DNA of 64,000 nucleotides, taken from positions 6,206,501 through 6,270,500 of the forward strand of contig NZ_MEHJ01000001.1 of assembly GCF_001746415.1 (NCBI RefSeq), read 5' to 3'. A program made the position numbers and the translations under genes. The notes below the pieces were generated by a model, which was not told the origin of the DNA, did not search any database, and was given only the letters and a program-made list of their open reading frames with translations. This stretch comes from Streptomyces agglomeratus. Lineage in GTDB: Bacteria > Actinomycetota > Actinomycetes > Streptomycetales > Streptomycetaceae. This document shows positions 17,182 through 26,621 of the stretch, in pieces (the first letter of the stretch is position 1; every line of letters starts with the position of its first letter).

Positions 17182-18042
17182 ATGCTGCCCTGGAAGCGCG
17201 CACTCAGACCTGCCGCCGCACTCCTCCTGGCCCTCGCCGCCACCCTCACCCCCACCGCCACCGCGAGCGCCGCCACCGCGGCCCCCAGCAGCGGGTGGAA
17301 CGACTACTCGTGCGAGCCGTCCGCCGCCAATCCCCGCCCGGTCGTCCTCGTCCACGGCACCTTCGGCAACTCAGTCGACAACTGGCTCGGCCTCGCCCCG
17401 TACCTGGTCAGGCGCGGATACTGCGTCTTCTCCCTCGACTACGGGCAGCTTCCCGACGTGCCGTTCTTCCACGGCCTGGGCCCGATCGACAAGTCGGCGG
17501 CCCAGCTCGACACCTTCGTCGACAAGGTGCTCGCCGCCACCGGCGCTCCCGAGGCCGACCTCGTCGGCCACTCCCAGGGCGGCATGATGCCGCGTCACTA
17601 CCTCAAGTTCCTCGGCGGAGCCGACGAGGTGAACGCCCTCATCGGCATCGCGCCCGACAATCACGGCACGACCCTGCTGGGCCTGACGAAACTCCTGCCC
17701 CATTTCCCCGGGGCCGGCCACCTGCTGACCACCAAGACCCCGGGCCTCGCCGACCAGATCGCCGGGTCCCCGTTCCTGACCAGGCTCAACGAGGGCGGCG
17801 ACACGGTTCCGGGCGTGCGCTACACGGTCATCGCCACCCGGTACGACCAGGTGGTCACCCCGTACCGCTCCCAGTTCCTGGACGGCCCCGGCGTACGCAA
17901 CGTCCTGCTCCAGGACCTGTGCCCCGTCGACCTCTCCGAGCACGTGGCGATAGGGCTGATCGACCGGATCGCCTTCCACGAGGTGGCCAACGCCCTCGAT
18001 CCGGGCCGGGCGGCCCCGACCACCTGCGCGTCGGCACTCTGA
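17182..18042 (+). CDS. secreted lipase/esterase (lipase class 2)
   Basis: 286 aa from the ATG at 17182, with AAGGAG at 17169-17174. Signal peptide ~1-30 (KRAL, Leu/Ala core, TASAATA). Alpha/beta hydrolase of the lipase class 2 type: oxyanion region VVLVHGTFGN, nucleophile Ser131 in GHSQGG, acid in RYDQVVTPY, and His in DLSEHVAIG. A conserved Cys pair (YSCEPS and QDLCPVD) probably forms a disulphide. It hydrolyses acyl esters outside the cell. It is monocistronic, with a CRP-like palindrome in front and a strong hairpin after it. Confidence 0.9.
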   Translation: MLPWKRALRPAAALLLALAATLTPTATASAATAAPSSGWNDYSCEPSAANPRPVVLVHGTFGNSVDNWLGLAPYLVRRGYCVFSLDYGQLPDVPFFHGLGPIDKSAAQLDTFVDKVLAATGAPEADLVGHSQGGMMPRHYLKFLGGADEVNALIGIAPDNHGTTLLGLTKLLPHFPGAGHLLTTKTPGLADQIAGSPFLTRLNEGGDTVPGVRYTVIATRYDQVVTPYRSQFLDGPGVRNVLLQDLCPVDLSEHVAIGLIDRIAFHEVANALDPGRAAPTTCASAL

Positions 18043-18045
18043 AAG

Positions 18046-18085
18046 GCTGCCGCCCCCACCCGGGAAACGAGGTGGGGGCGGCAGC
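18046..18085. terminator. 15-bp perfect stem hairpin, convergent terminator
   Basis: GCTGCCGCCCCCACC (18046-18060) and GGTGGGGGCGGCAGC (18071-18085) around a 10-nt loop, between the lipase and the convergent LPMO gene. Confidence 0.85.
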
Positions 18086-18122
18086 GGCTCCTGGGCGGGC
18101 CGTCAGCGGACGGCCGGCCGGG

Positions 18123-19187
18123 TCAGCGGCGGGCGGCCCGGCGGCGGACCGAGCCGAACATCGCCGCGGCGCCGATCGCGAGCGCGGCGGCGCCGCCGAT
18201 CGCGAGGTACGTGGTGGAGCTGTCGCCGCCGGTCTCGGCCAGGTTGTCGCCGGCGGCGGCCGCGGTGACCGGCTGCGCGGCGTCGCTCTTCGGCTCCGGC
18301 GCGTTGGCGGCGGGCTCCTCGGCGGCGGGCTTCCCGGCGTTGTCCGTCCCCGCGTTGTCCTGGTCAGCCTCGCCCGTGCCGGCGTCGTCCTGGCCGGCGG
18401 CCGGGGCCGTCACCTCGGCGCCGGTCTTGTTGTCGCTGTCGCCATGGCCGTTGTGCTCCACGGACGACTCGTCGGCGCCGTCCGCGATGTCCTGCTCGCT
18501 CGGCGCGGACGCCACCGGGGCGGGGGCGGTGCCCGAGCCGCCGGTGTCCTTGCCGAACACCACGTCGGAGCAGGTGTAGAAGGCTTCGGGGCTGTCCGAG
18601 CGCTGCCAGACGCTGTAGACGAGGTGACGGCCCGACTTGGCCGGCACGGTGCCGTCGAAGACGTAGTCGCCGTTCTCCATCTTCGGGTCGGTGACCTCGG
18701 CGAAGGGCTTCGGCTCCAGGTCGGACCACTTCAGCGGCTTCGTCGGGTCGTAACCGTCCTTGGTGATGTACAGCTCGAACGAGCCCTTGTGCGGCGCGGT
18801 CCCCTTGTACCGGAAGGTGTGCTTGCCTGCGGCGAGCTTCGACGACGGCCAGTCGGCGCGCGCCAGGTCCAGGCCCCTGTACTTGTCGTTGCCGGCGCTG
18901 CACAGCTTGCCGTCCGGAATCAGCTGCTTGTGCTTCCCGGCGGCGTTCGCGATGTTGACCGCGTTCCAGTCGTAGAGGGCCTGCACACCGCCGGCCGCGA
19001 CCGCCGCCTTGCACGCCGCGGAGTCGGGGCTCTCCGGACCCTCCGCGTAACAGGCGGACACACGCGAGACCGGGTCCGTCATGGAACCGTGGGCGGAGGC
19101 CGGGGCGGCGGACAGGGCGGTCAGCGCGAGCGGCGCGACGCCGAGGACGGCGATCGAGGCGCCGGTACGACGGAGACGAGCGGTCAT
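18123..19187 (-). CDS. cell-wall-anchored AA10 lytic polysaccharide monooxygenase
   Basis: 354 aa from the ATG at 19187, with AAGGAG upstream. The signal peptide ends APASA-HGSMTDP, leaving His33 as the mature N-terminus. Together with His133 in TAPHKGSFELY it forms the copper brace of AA10 enzymes, which oxidatively cleave chitin or cellulose. The catalytic domain ends near EAFYTCSDVVFG. A ~90-residue Ala/Asp/Glu-rich spacer then leads to LAETG (316-320), a hydrophobic span and RRRAARR, a class E sortase signal. So the enzyme is predicted to be covalently attached to peptidoglycan rather than freely secreted. No carbohydrate-binding module is seen. Confidence 0.88.
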   Translation of the reverse strand: MTARLRRTGASIAVLGVAPLALTALSAAPASAHGSMTDPVSRVSACYAEGPESPDSAACKAAVAAGGVQALYDWNAVNIANAAGKHKQLIPDGKLCSAGNDKYRGLDLARADWPSSKLAAGKHTFRYKGTAPHKGSFELYITKDGYDPTKPLKWSDLEPKPFAEVTDPKMENGDYVFDGTVPAKSGRHLVYSVWQRSDSPEAFYTCSDVVFGKDTGGSGTAPAPVASAPSEQDIADGADESSVEHNGHGDSDNKTGAEVTAPAAGQDDAGTGEADQDNAGTDNAGKPAAEEPAANAPEPKSDAAQPVTAAAAGDNLAETGGDSSTTYLAIGGAAALAIGAAAMFGSVRRRAARR

Positions 19188-19511
19188 CGGGACGTTCTCC
19201 TTGCGGTGGGGAGCGTGTGGGGGCACGGGGGCGGAGATCGAGTCCGGCGGCGCGGCCCCCCGAAACCAGCGGCGCCGACGGACTGAACCCCGCCCCGGCG
19301 ATCAGCACGCTAGCCCCCGCGACCGGCGAAAACCGCTGCTGACGGCGGTGTTCAGTGATCTTTATGCCGGCTTTAAGGAGGCTCTAAGCGGGACCTGAGG
19401 AAGCGGCGGGCCCGGACCCTGCCGCGCGGGGCGGGGCGATGGTTGCTCTGTCTACCACCGGCTTTTCGCCTAGCGTGGGAAGCAGGGGCCGTTCCTCGCT
19501 CGGAGACCGGC
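19188..19511. other. 324-bp divergent intergenic region
   Basis: It lies between the LPMO (-) and the frameshifted membrane gene (+). It holds the LPMO ribosome site near 19197-19204, a locally AT-richer stretch (19350-19390) likely to contain the LPMO promoter, and a possible -10 TAGCGT (19471-19476) for the + gene. No DasR-type palindrome or gene was found. Confidence 0.4.
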
Positions 19512-22155
19512 ATGTTCAACCGGCGCAGGGAAAGCGAAACCAGCCTGACGTCCGCACTTCCCGCGCCCCGGCGGATCGCGTGGTGGGTCTGGAGCGCCGT
19601 AGGCACCCTCGCCCTGCTCGGTCTGCTCCCGTGGGCCGGTGACGAACACCGGGCCTGGGCCGACGGTCCGTGGGGCGACGGGCTGTGGGGCTGGGCGGAG
19701 AGCGCCGTGGGGTGGCTGGCCCAGGTCTGCGGCGGTCTCGGCCGGGTCTTCGCGAGCGGCGGCGGCCTGTCCCTCGGCCAGCGGCTCGCCTTCTTCTTCG
19801 TCGTCCTCGGTGTCCTCTACCTGTACTGGAGAGCGACGCGCGCCTCGCTGGCGTACAAACCGGGCCCGGTCGACGTGCAGGAACTCATCGACGCGACACC
19901 CGGGGGAACACTCGGCCTGCCGCCCGAGGACCTGACGGCCGAACTTCGCCAGCAACTGTCCGGCAGCAGCATGTACGCGCCGACGACACTGCCCGCCGAG
20001 GCGCCGCCGACGAGTTTCCTGGAGCTGGTCGGCGACGTCGAACTCGACCCGAACAAGCTGGGAACCGCCCTGCCGCGCCTGCTGAGCCGGCTGCGGCCCC
20101 AACTCGCCTACCGCGTCGGCGGGGTGCTCAGGGTCCGGGCGCAGGGACCGGAGAACCTGGGGGTCACGGTGACCGTCACGGCGTACGTGTTCGGCGGAGC
20201 CCGTTCGACGACCGTGTGGGGGAGCGAGTGGAGCGAGGTCATCCGCAAGGCCGGATGCTGGGTGATCAGCTCGCTGCTGCCCGCCACGCGCGCCGGCCGG
20301 CAGCCGCCCTGGCGCCGGTGGTGGGGCCGGGAACTGAACCCCGAGCTGTACGAGGCGTACCAGAACGCGAGTGAGCTCAGCCGGGCCGGCCGGTACCACG
20401 AGGCCCTCTCGCGGTACTACGACGCGATCTCGCTCGACCCCGGCAACCCCTACCTGCGCGGCGAGTTGGCGGAGGTCCAGGAGAAGATGGGGCTGCACAT
20501 CGACGCGCTCGACACCTGCCAGCGGGCCCTCACGCTCGACGGCCAGACCGCCGAGCAGTACAACCTGCGCCTGTGGCAGCGGTACCGCCCCCTGCGCCAC
20601 CTCCGGCATCCCCGCCTGTACGCGGAGGTGCTCGGGCTCCGGTACCGCAACGCCATCATCCTGGCGACCGCCGAAGAGACGGTGAGGCAGTGGTACGAGA
20701 ACAAGGGCGCACGCCACCGGGAGACGACGGAGCGGCTGGCGCCGCTGCTCGTGGACCGCTACTGGCCGACCGCCACGGGCCTGGTGACCCCCGGCACCGA
20801 GAAGACGGCGCTACTCGCCGCGCTGCGGCTGTCCGCCCGTCCCCGGACGAGCGAGAACGGCGAGGCGGCCGCCGGGCTGGTCCTCGCCGTGTTCCAGCGG
20901 GCCGCACGACGGGAGCTGGACCGCCTGGCCGCAGACGACCGGTGGGCCCGCATCGCCGGACTCTACTGGCCGGCCCGGCTGCGGAGCCTGGCGGGAGTCG
21001 TATGGCCCTTCTCGTACGTCCAGAGCGTCAGGGGCCCGCGTGAGCCGGTGACCCGGGGTGCGCTTCGGGTCAACCAGCAGGTGTGGGCTCCGTTGCGCCT
21101 GGCACCGGGCACCGGGCACCGGGTCTCCGGCGTGGGCATCGGCGGGTGCCCGGGAGGTCGAGAAACGGATCAACCGCGCCCAGAGCCGCGTCCCCCTGCT
21201 GCGACACGTCCTTCCGGTGTGGCGCTGCGGCGACTGGCTGACCCACTACAACAGCGCGTGCGCGTACGCCATGGCGATGAGGGCGGCCGACGGCGACCCG
21301 CACGTCACGGAGGGGCACGTCCGGCGTGCCGTGGAGGAACTGGAGAAGGCCGTTCTCGTACCGAAGGGCGGTTTCATGACGGTGGAGCGCACCTGGATGG
21401 TCCACGAGGACCCCGACCTGGACCTGCTCCGGAACGAGGAGCTGTTCAAGAGCTTCGTCAGGACCGCCTACCCGGGACTCGAAACCGCCGCGGACGCACT
21501 CCCTGCGGACAACTGGTCCGAGAAGCAGATGCGGTCCTACGACTACCGGCTCCTCGAAGCGGTCGCCAAGGTGATGCAGCAGGTGTGGAACCTGCGGGGC
21601 GCGGAACGCGGGGCCGACATCCGGGTCGCGACCGAATGGCTCCGCAGCGAATGCGAGATCTGGGCGGGCATCCACGGGGTGACCGGCTTCGACCGGTGCG
21701 GGCAGTGGGAGGACCGCGTGGACCTCATCGGCCACGTCCAGGCCAACAGGCAGCCCGACCTCTTCTTCGCCCCGGAGTTTCCCCCTCCGCTGCTGTCCGA
21801 CGGTCCCGCCGCGGACGACCTCCCGTCCGACATTGACCAACGGCTCGAACGTCTGGCACGGGACCTGGAGTGCGAGGAGGGGGAGGGTGGCGTACTGCAC
21901 CTCAGCAGCCGACAGGGGCAGGACGTTCTCCGGGAGGCCACGGCCAACGGAGTGGCGCGGCTGAGCCGGGCCTCCGTGCGGAAGCTGGCCACCGGGTACT
22001 CCGCGCTCTGGCAGACGCTCGGCGAGTGGCTCGGCCCCGCGGACCGTGGCGAAGAGCCCTTCCTCCACGCGCTGAAGGGAGTTCCCCGGCCGACGCGACG
22101 ACGCCGTGCGTCGCGCCGCTCGATCGTCCTCGACCCGACGAGAGTGCGGATCTGA
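19512..22155 (+). pseudogene. membrane-anchored TPR-like protein, interrupted by a frameshift
   Basis: The gene starts at the ATG at 19512. Frame 3 runs on to a stop at 21836 but reads as Arg/Gly-rich shadow from ~21120. The real sequence continues in frame 1 (AREVEKRINRAQSRV) to a stop at 22155. The N-terminal half has two membrane spans (WWVWSAVGTLALLGLLPWAG; RLAFFFVVLGVLYLYW), a beta-rich domain, and TPR-like repeats (ELSRAGRYHEALSRYYDAISLD). The C-terminal half is soluble and helical, also with a TPR-like HYNSACAYAMAM. Frame is lost at (GGCACCG)x3 (21101-21121): with two copies the protein reads LAPGTGSPAWASAGAREVE without a break, ~880 aa. The function is unrecognised. It may be inactive, phase-variable, or a sequencing error. 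Confidence 0.7.
21101..21121 (+). repeat. 7-bp tandem repeat (GGCACCG)x3 at the frameshift
   Basis: Three exact consecutive copies, at 21101-21107, 21108-21114 and 21115-21121. Seven is one more than a multiple of three, so losing one copy (or gaining two) restores the reading frame. This is the classic structure of a slipped-strand contingency site. Confidence 0.9.
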
Positions 22156-22175
22156 ACAGGGCGGAACCCTCGGGC

Positions 22176-22243
22176 GGTACGGGTCCGAGCGGAGGCCAGA
22201 TCCCCGGCCGGTACGGGGCCGAGCAGAGGCCAGACCCCCGGCC
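22176..22243 (+). repeat. 34-bp tandem direct repeat, two copies
   Basis: 22176-22209 and 22210-22243 both start GGTACGGG and end CCCCGGCC, with 3 differences. They sit in the 107-bp convergent gap between the frameshifted gene and the response regulator. Confidence 0.8.
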
Positions 22244-22262
22244 GGTGCGCGCGCGGGAACGG

Positions 22263-22967
22263 TCAGCCGGTCCACCGGTAGCGGCGCTCCGGCCGGCCCG
22301 TTCCGCCGTACCGCAGCGTCACCTCGGCGCGGCCCGTGTCCGCGAAGTACTCCAGGTAGCGGCGCGCGCTGACGCGGGACAGCGATCCCGCCTCCGCGCA
22401 CTCGGTGGCGGACAGGCCGCCGGGGTGCTCGCGCAGGGTGCGCCCGACCAGCTCGGCCGTGTGCGCCGCGAGGCCCTTCGGCAGCTCCCGCGAGCCCGGC
22501 GGCCGGGTGCCGAAGATCTGGTCGACGTCCGCCTGGCGCGCCTCGCCCTGCTCGGCGAGCTCGTCGAAGCGGGTACGCATCGACGCCACGTGCCGCAGCT
22601 GCTCCTGGAGAGCCGCCTGGTTGAACGGCTTGATCAGATAGTGCAGCGCGCCCGCCCGCAGCGCCGCCCTGATGATCTCCGCGTCCCGGGCCGCCGTGAT
22701 GAACAGGGCGTCCACGGTGTGCCGGTGCGCCCCGCCGGCGGCCCGCTCCTCCGCCGCGCGCAGCTCGCGCAGCACGCTGACCCCGTCCATATCGGGCAGA
22801 TACACGTCGAGCAGGACCAGATCGGGACGAAGCCGGTCGGCCGCGCGCAGCGCTTCGGCGCCGCTGTGCGCCACTCCGACGACCGTGAAACCGTCCATCG
22901 CGGACACGTAGCGACTGTGCAGTTTGGCGACCATGAAGTCGTCGTCCACCACCAGCACCTTGGTCAC
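22263..22967 (-). CDS. CitB/DcuR-type response regulator, probable regulator of the Tct transporter
   Basis: 234 aa from the ATG at 22967. N-terminal receiver: VLVVDDD acidic pocket (Asp8-10), phosphoacceptor Asp54 in LLDVYLPD, Thr91 and Lys113 in LIKPFN. A linker is followed by a C-terminal winged-helix-like domain (GLSATECAEAGSLSRVSARRYLEYF) typical of CitB/DpiA/DctR regulators that switch on di- and tricarboxylate transport. The divergent tctCBA operon 150 bp away is the obvious target. Normally a CitA-type sensor kinase gene is adjacent; none is present here, where the neighbour is the frameshifted TPR-like gene. The cognate kinase must lie elsewhere or be lost. Confidence 0.88.
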   Translation of the reverse strand: MTKVLVVDDDFMVAKLHSRYVSAMDGFTVVGVAHSGAEALRAADRLRPDLVLLDVYLPDMDGVSVLRELRAAEERAAGGAHRHTVDALFITAARDAEIIRAALRAGALHYLIKPFNQAALQEQLRHVASMRTRFDELAEQGEARQADVDQIFGTRPPGSRELPKGLAAHTAELVGRTLREHPGGLSATECAEAGSLSRVSARRYLEYFADTGRAEVTLRYGGTGRPERRYRWTG

Positions 22968-23027
22968 CGCGCAAGGCTAGGGCGCGACCACAACGACCAC
23001 AACGTCCGTTGATTGCGGAAGGGAGAC

Positions 23028-23052
23028 AGCTTGTTAACACGCGGGCAACATG
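23028..23052. promoter_or_regulatory. TTGTTAAC-containing site before tctC
   Basis: AGCTTGTTAACACGCGGGCA lies in the divergent gap between the response regulator and tctC. It contains TGTTAAC followed by GCAACA as opposed half-sites. CTTGTTAAC also occurs upstream of citM (55778-55786), so it is a candidate CitB-type box. This is inference from two examples. Confidence 0.35.
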
Positions 23053-23119
23053 TGGGCCACTTCACAAGTTTCCGTGAATCCCCAGTTCAACCCGTACACA
23101 CGGACAGGTGGTGGCCCAG

Positions 23120-24103
23120 GTGCGCATGCGTACTCCCCTCGCCCTGCTCGGGGCGGCACTGCTCGTACTGGTGGGGCCGCCGCTGCTCACCACAGGCAGC
23201 GGCGCCGACACCGGCACGCAGATCCCCGGCCTGCGCTTCATGGTTCCCAACACACCCGGCGGCGGTTACGACATCACGGCCCGTACGGCCGCGAAGAACG
23301 CCGAGGACGCCGGGCTCACCCACAACATCGAGGTGTTCAACCTGCCGGGTGCCGGCGGCACCGTCGGCCTCACCCGCCTCGTCGGCGAACACGGCAACGG
23401 CAAGCTCGCCATGTCGATGGGCCTCGGCGTCGTCGGCGCCGTACACACCAACAAGTCGCCCAGGACACTGGGCGACACGACGCCGATCGCCCGGCTCACC
23501 GAAGAGCAGGACATCGTCGTCGTCGGCAAGGACTCCCCGTACAAGACCATCGACGACCTCGTCGCCGCCTGGAAGAAGGACCCCGCCGAACTTCCCGTCG
23601 GCGGCGGCTCCTCGCCCGGCGGGCCCGACCACCTCGCCCCTATGCTGATGGCGAAGGCCGCGGGCATCGAGCCGAAGTCGGTCAACTACATCCCGTTCGA
23701 CGGCGGCGGCGAACTGCTCGCCTCCATCCTCGGCGACAAGGTCGCCTTCGGCGTGTCGGGCGTCGGCGAGTACCTCGACCAGATCGAGTCGGGCGAGCTG
23801 CGGCTGCTCGCCGTCACCGGACCCGAGCGCGTGAAGGGCCTCGACGCCCCCACCCTGCGCGAGTCGGGACTCGACACCGACTTCACCAACTGGCGCGGCA
23901 TCGTGGCGCCGCCCGGACTCACCGACGCCGAGCGCGACAAGCTCGTCACGCTCGTCGAGAAGCTGCACGACTCGCCCGAATGGCAGGAGTCGATGAAGAA
24001 GAACGGCTGGGACGACGCGTTCCTGACCGGTGAGAAGTTCGGCGACTTCCTCGACGAGCAGGACAAGCGCGTGGACTCGGTGCTGAAGGAGCTGGGGCTG
24101 TGA
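23120..24103 (+). CDS. tctC: tripartite tricarboxylate transporter, substrate-binding protein TctC
   Basis: About 327 aa. GTG at 23120 is chosen because GGTGG lies a few bases upstream; GTG 23108 or ATG 23126 are possible. A signal-like N-terminus (LALLGAALLVLVGPPLL) is followed by a TctC/Bug fold: LRFMVPNTPGGGYDITAR, NLPGAGGTVG, and the carboxylate-binding region GGGSSPGGPDHLAP. It captures citrate or a related (tri)carboxylate outside the membrane and delivers it to TctAB. It is first in tctC-tctB-tctA, with tctB starting inside its stop (GTGA). Confidence 0.9.
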   Translation: MRMRTPLALLGAALLVLVGPPLLTTGSGADTGTQIPGLRFMVPNTPGGGYDITARTAAKNAEDAGLTHNIEVFNLPGAGGTVGLTRLVGEHGNGKLAMSMGLGVVGAVHTNKSPRTLGDTTPIARLTEEQDIVVVGKDSPYKTIDDLVAAWKKDPAELPVGGGSSPGGPDHLAPMLMAKAAGIEPKSVNYIPFDGGGELLASILGDKVAFGVSGVGEYLDQIESGELRLLAVTGPERVKGLDAPTLRESGLDTDFTNWRGIVAPPGLTDAERDKLVTLVEKLHDSPEWQESMKKNGWDDAFLTGEKFGDFLDEQDKRVDSVLKELGL

Positions 24104-24633
24104 CCACCGGAACCGAAACCCCGGCCGCGGCCCGCACCCCCCGGTCCTGGCTGCGCGAACACTCCGAGATCGGCGTCGGCGTGCTGCTGTTGCTGCTCGG
24201 CATTCTCGTCCTCACCGACGCCCTCACCATGGATGTCGACCTCACCCAGCGCGGCCCCGTCGGCCCGAAGACCGTCCCGGTGGTCGTCGGCATCGCCCTG
24301 CTGCTCGTCGCCGTACTCCTCACCGCCGACGTCCTGCGCGGCGGCCGCGGCGAGGCCGAGGGCGGCGAGGACATCGACCTCAGCGACCCCAGCGACTGGC
24401 GTACGGTCCTGCTCCTCGCCGGGGTCTTCCTCGGCAACGCCGTGCTCATCGACCCGCTCGGCTTCCCCATCTCCGGGGCCCTGCTCTTCTGGGGATCGGC
24501 GTACGCGCTGGGCAGCCGCCACTACGACCGCGACCCGCTCATCGCCGCCGGCCTGTCCCTCGTCACGTACTTCGTCTTCGACAACCTGCTCGGAGTCCCG
24601 CTCCCCGGTGGCCCCCTGATGGAGGTGCTCTGA
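24100..24633 (+). CDS. tctB: tripartite tricarboxylate transporter, small membrane subunit TctB
   Basis: 177 aa from a GTG at 24100 that overlaps the tctC stop by 4 bp. Four hydrophobic segments (VGVLLLLLGILVLTDAL; VPVVVGIALLLVAVLL; VLLLAGVFLGNAVLI; LIAAGLSLVTYFVF) match TctB (DUF1468). TctB is the poorly conserved small subunit that assembles with TctA in the cytoplasmic membrane. A charged cytoplasmic loop (RGEAEGGEDIDLSDPSD) separates spans 2 and 3. Identification is secure from context. Confidence 0.88.
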   Translation: MTTGTETPAAARTPRSWLREHSEIGVGVLLLLLGILVLTDALTMDVDLTQRGPVGPKTVPVVVGIALLLVAVLLTADVLRGGRGEAEGGEDIDLSDPSDWRTVLLLAGVFLGNAVLIDPLGFPISGALLFWGSAYALGSRHYDRDPLIAAGLSLVTYFVFDNLLGVPLPGGPLMEVL

Positions 24634-24636
24634 GTC

Positions 24637-26136
24637 ATGGACTCCCTCAACTCCCTTCTCGACGGCTTCGGCACGGCCCTCACACCCGTCAACCTGCTCT
24701 GGGCCGCGATAGGCGTCCTGCTCGGCACGGCCATCGGCGTACTGCCGGGAATCGGCCCGGCGATGGCCGTGGCCCTGCTGCTTCCGGTGACGTACGGTCT
24801 CGAACCCACCGGCGCCTTCATCATGTTCGCGGGCATCTACTACGGCGCGATGTTCGGTGGCTCCACGACCTCGATCCTGCTCAACACCCCGGGCGAGAGC
24901 GCGGCGGTGGTCGCCGCCATCGAAGGCAACCCGATGGCGAAGGCCGGACGCGGCGCCCAGGCGCTCGCGGCCGCCGCCATCGGCCACTTCGCGGGCGGCA
25001 TGATCGGCACGATCCTGCTCGTCGCCCTCGCCCCGGCCGTCGCCTCGCTGGCGGTGGACATCGGCGCGCCCGACTACTTCGCCATCATGGTGCTGGCCTT
25101 CATCGCCGTGACGTCCGTACTCGGCTCGTCCCGCGTCCGGGGCGCGGCGTCGCTGCTCATCGGCCTCACCATCGGCCTGGTCGGCCTCGACGGGATGACC
25201 GGCCAGCAGCGCCTGACCTTCGGCTCGCTCCAGCTCGCCGACGGCGTCGACGTGGTGATCGTCGCGGTCGGACTCTTCGCGATCGGCGAGGCCCTGTGGG
25301 TCGCCGCCCACCTGCGGCGCGCGGTGGCCGAGCCGATTCCGGTCGGTCGCCCCTGGCTCGGCAGGGCCGACGTGAAGCGCACCTGGAAGTCCTGGCTGCG
25401 CGGACCGGTCATCGGCTTCCCCTTCGGTGCCATCCCGGCCGGCGGCGCGGAGATCCCGACGTTCCTCTCGTACGTCACCGAGAAGCGCCTCTCGAAGCAC
25501 AAGGAGGAGTTCGGCAAGGGCGCGATCGAGGGCGTGGCGGGACCGGAGTCGGCGGCCTCCGCCTCGGCGGCCGGCACCCTCGTATCGATGCTGACGCTGG
25601 GCCTGCCGACAACGGCCGTCGCCGCCGTCATGCTGGCCGCCTTCCAGCAGTACGGCATTCAGCCGGGACCACTGCTCTTCGAACGCGAACCCGACCTCGT
25701 CTGGGGCCTGATCGCCTCACTCTTCGTCGGCATGGTGCTGCTGCTCCTGCTCAACCTGCCGCTGGCGCCACTGTGGGCGAAGCTGCTGCGCATCCCGCGC
25801 CCGTACCTCTACGCGGGAATCCTCTTCTTCGCCGCGGTCGGCGCGTACGCGGTGGGCGGCGAGGCGCTCGACCTGGTGATCCTGCTGGTCATCGGGCTGA
25901 TCGGGTTCGGCATGCGGCGGTACGGGCTGCCGGTGCTGCCGGCCGTGATCGGCGTCATCCTCGGCCCGGCCGCCGAACAACAGCTGCGCAGGGCGCTCCA
26001 GATCAGCGACGGCAGCGCGACCGGCCTGGTCGACACGCCCTTCTCGGTGACGGTCTACGCCGTGATCGTCGTCCTGCTGGCCTGGCCCTTGCTGAAGAAG
26101 GCGGTTACGCGACGCCGTCGTAACGTGTCGGCATGA
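24637..26136 (+). CDS. tctA: tripartite tricarboxylate transporter, large membrane subunit TctA
   Basis: 499 aa from the ATG at 24637, three bases after tctB. Highly conserved TctA features: [40 protein letters not shown], and the second repeat [20 protein letters not shown] with [14 protein letters not shown]. There are about 10-12 spans in two inverted halves. It forms the transport path, driven by an ion gradient, for the carboxylate delivered by TctC. Its stop overlaps the next GNAT gene by ATGA, placing that enzyme in the same operon. Confidence 0.95.
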   Translation: MDSLNSLLDGFGTALTPVNLLWAAIGVLLGTAIGVLPGIGPAMAVALLLPVTYGLEPTGAFIMFAGIYYGAMFGGSTTSILLNTPGESAAVVAAIEGNPMAKAGRGAQALAAAAIGHFAGGMIGTILLVALAPAVASLAVDIGAPDYFAIMVLAFIAVTSVLGSSRVRGAASLLIGLTIGLVGLDGMTGQQRLTFGSLQLADGVDVVIVAVGLFAIGEALWVAAHLRRAVAEPIPVGRPWLGRADVKRTWKSWLRGPVIGFPFGAIPAGGAEIPTFLSYVTEKRLSKHKEEFGKGAIEGVAGPESAASASAAGTLVSMLTLGLPTTAVAAVMLAAFQQYGIQPGPLLFEREPDLVWGLIASLFVGMVLLLLLNLPLAPLWAKLLRIPRPYLYAGILFFAAVGAYAVGGEALDLVILLVIGLIGFGMRRYGLPVLPAVIGVILGPAAEQQLRRALQISDGSATGLVDTPFSVTVYAVIVVLLAWPLLKKAVTRRRRNVSA

Positions 26137-26585
26137 CCGACGACACGATCCGCCCCGCCACCTCCGCCGACGTACCGAGGGTGAAGGCCGTGACCGACGC
26201 GGCCTATCACCACTACATCGAGCGAATCGGTGTCGTGCCGGTCCCGATGGAGGCCGATCACGCGGCGAACGTCGCGGCGGGGCGGGTGTTCGTGACGGGC
26301 GACCCGGTCGTGGGTGTCCTGGTCCTCGTCCCGCACGAGGACCACCTCTACCTGGACTCCGTCGCGGTCCACCCCGACGCCCAGGGCACCGGGACGGGCC
26401 GGCGGCTGCTGGCCTTCGTCGAGACGTACGCCCGCTCGCTCGGCCTGAACGAGGTGCGGCTGATGACGAACGCGAAGATGTGGGAGAACCGGCGGATGTA
26501 CGACCGCTACGGATACGAGCAGGTGGAGCGGCGGGTGGAGGGCGAGTACGACCGCTTCCACTACCGCAAGCGGCTGCCGGCGTGA
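26133..26585 (+). CDS. GNAT N-acetyltransferase
   Basis: 150 aa, starting in the tctA stop (ATGA). Compact GNAT fold: [15 protein letters not shown] at the N-terminus, acetyl-CoA-binding motif [23 protein letters not shown], and the C-terminal [15 protein letters not shown]. The substrate is unknown. Coupling to the tricarboxylate transporter suggests a metabolic or detoxification role but does not identify it. Confidence 0.85.
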   Translation: MTDDTIRPATSADVPRVKAVTDAAYHHYIERIGVVPVPMEADHAANVAAGRVFVTGDPVVGVLVLVPHEDHLYLDSVAVHPDAQGTGTGRRLLAFVETYARSLGLNEVRLMTNAKMWENRRMYDRYGYEQVERRVEGEYDRFHYRKRLPA

Positions 26586-26621
26586 GCGCGACTGTCAGTG
26601 GCGGCTGCGACGATCGGAACC

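Noticed and set aside
19350..19390. DasR or chitin-responsive operator for the LPMO
   Set aside because: No ACTGGTCTAGACCA-like sequence is present in the LPMO upstream region.
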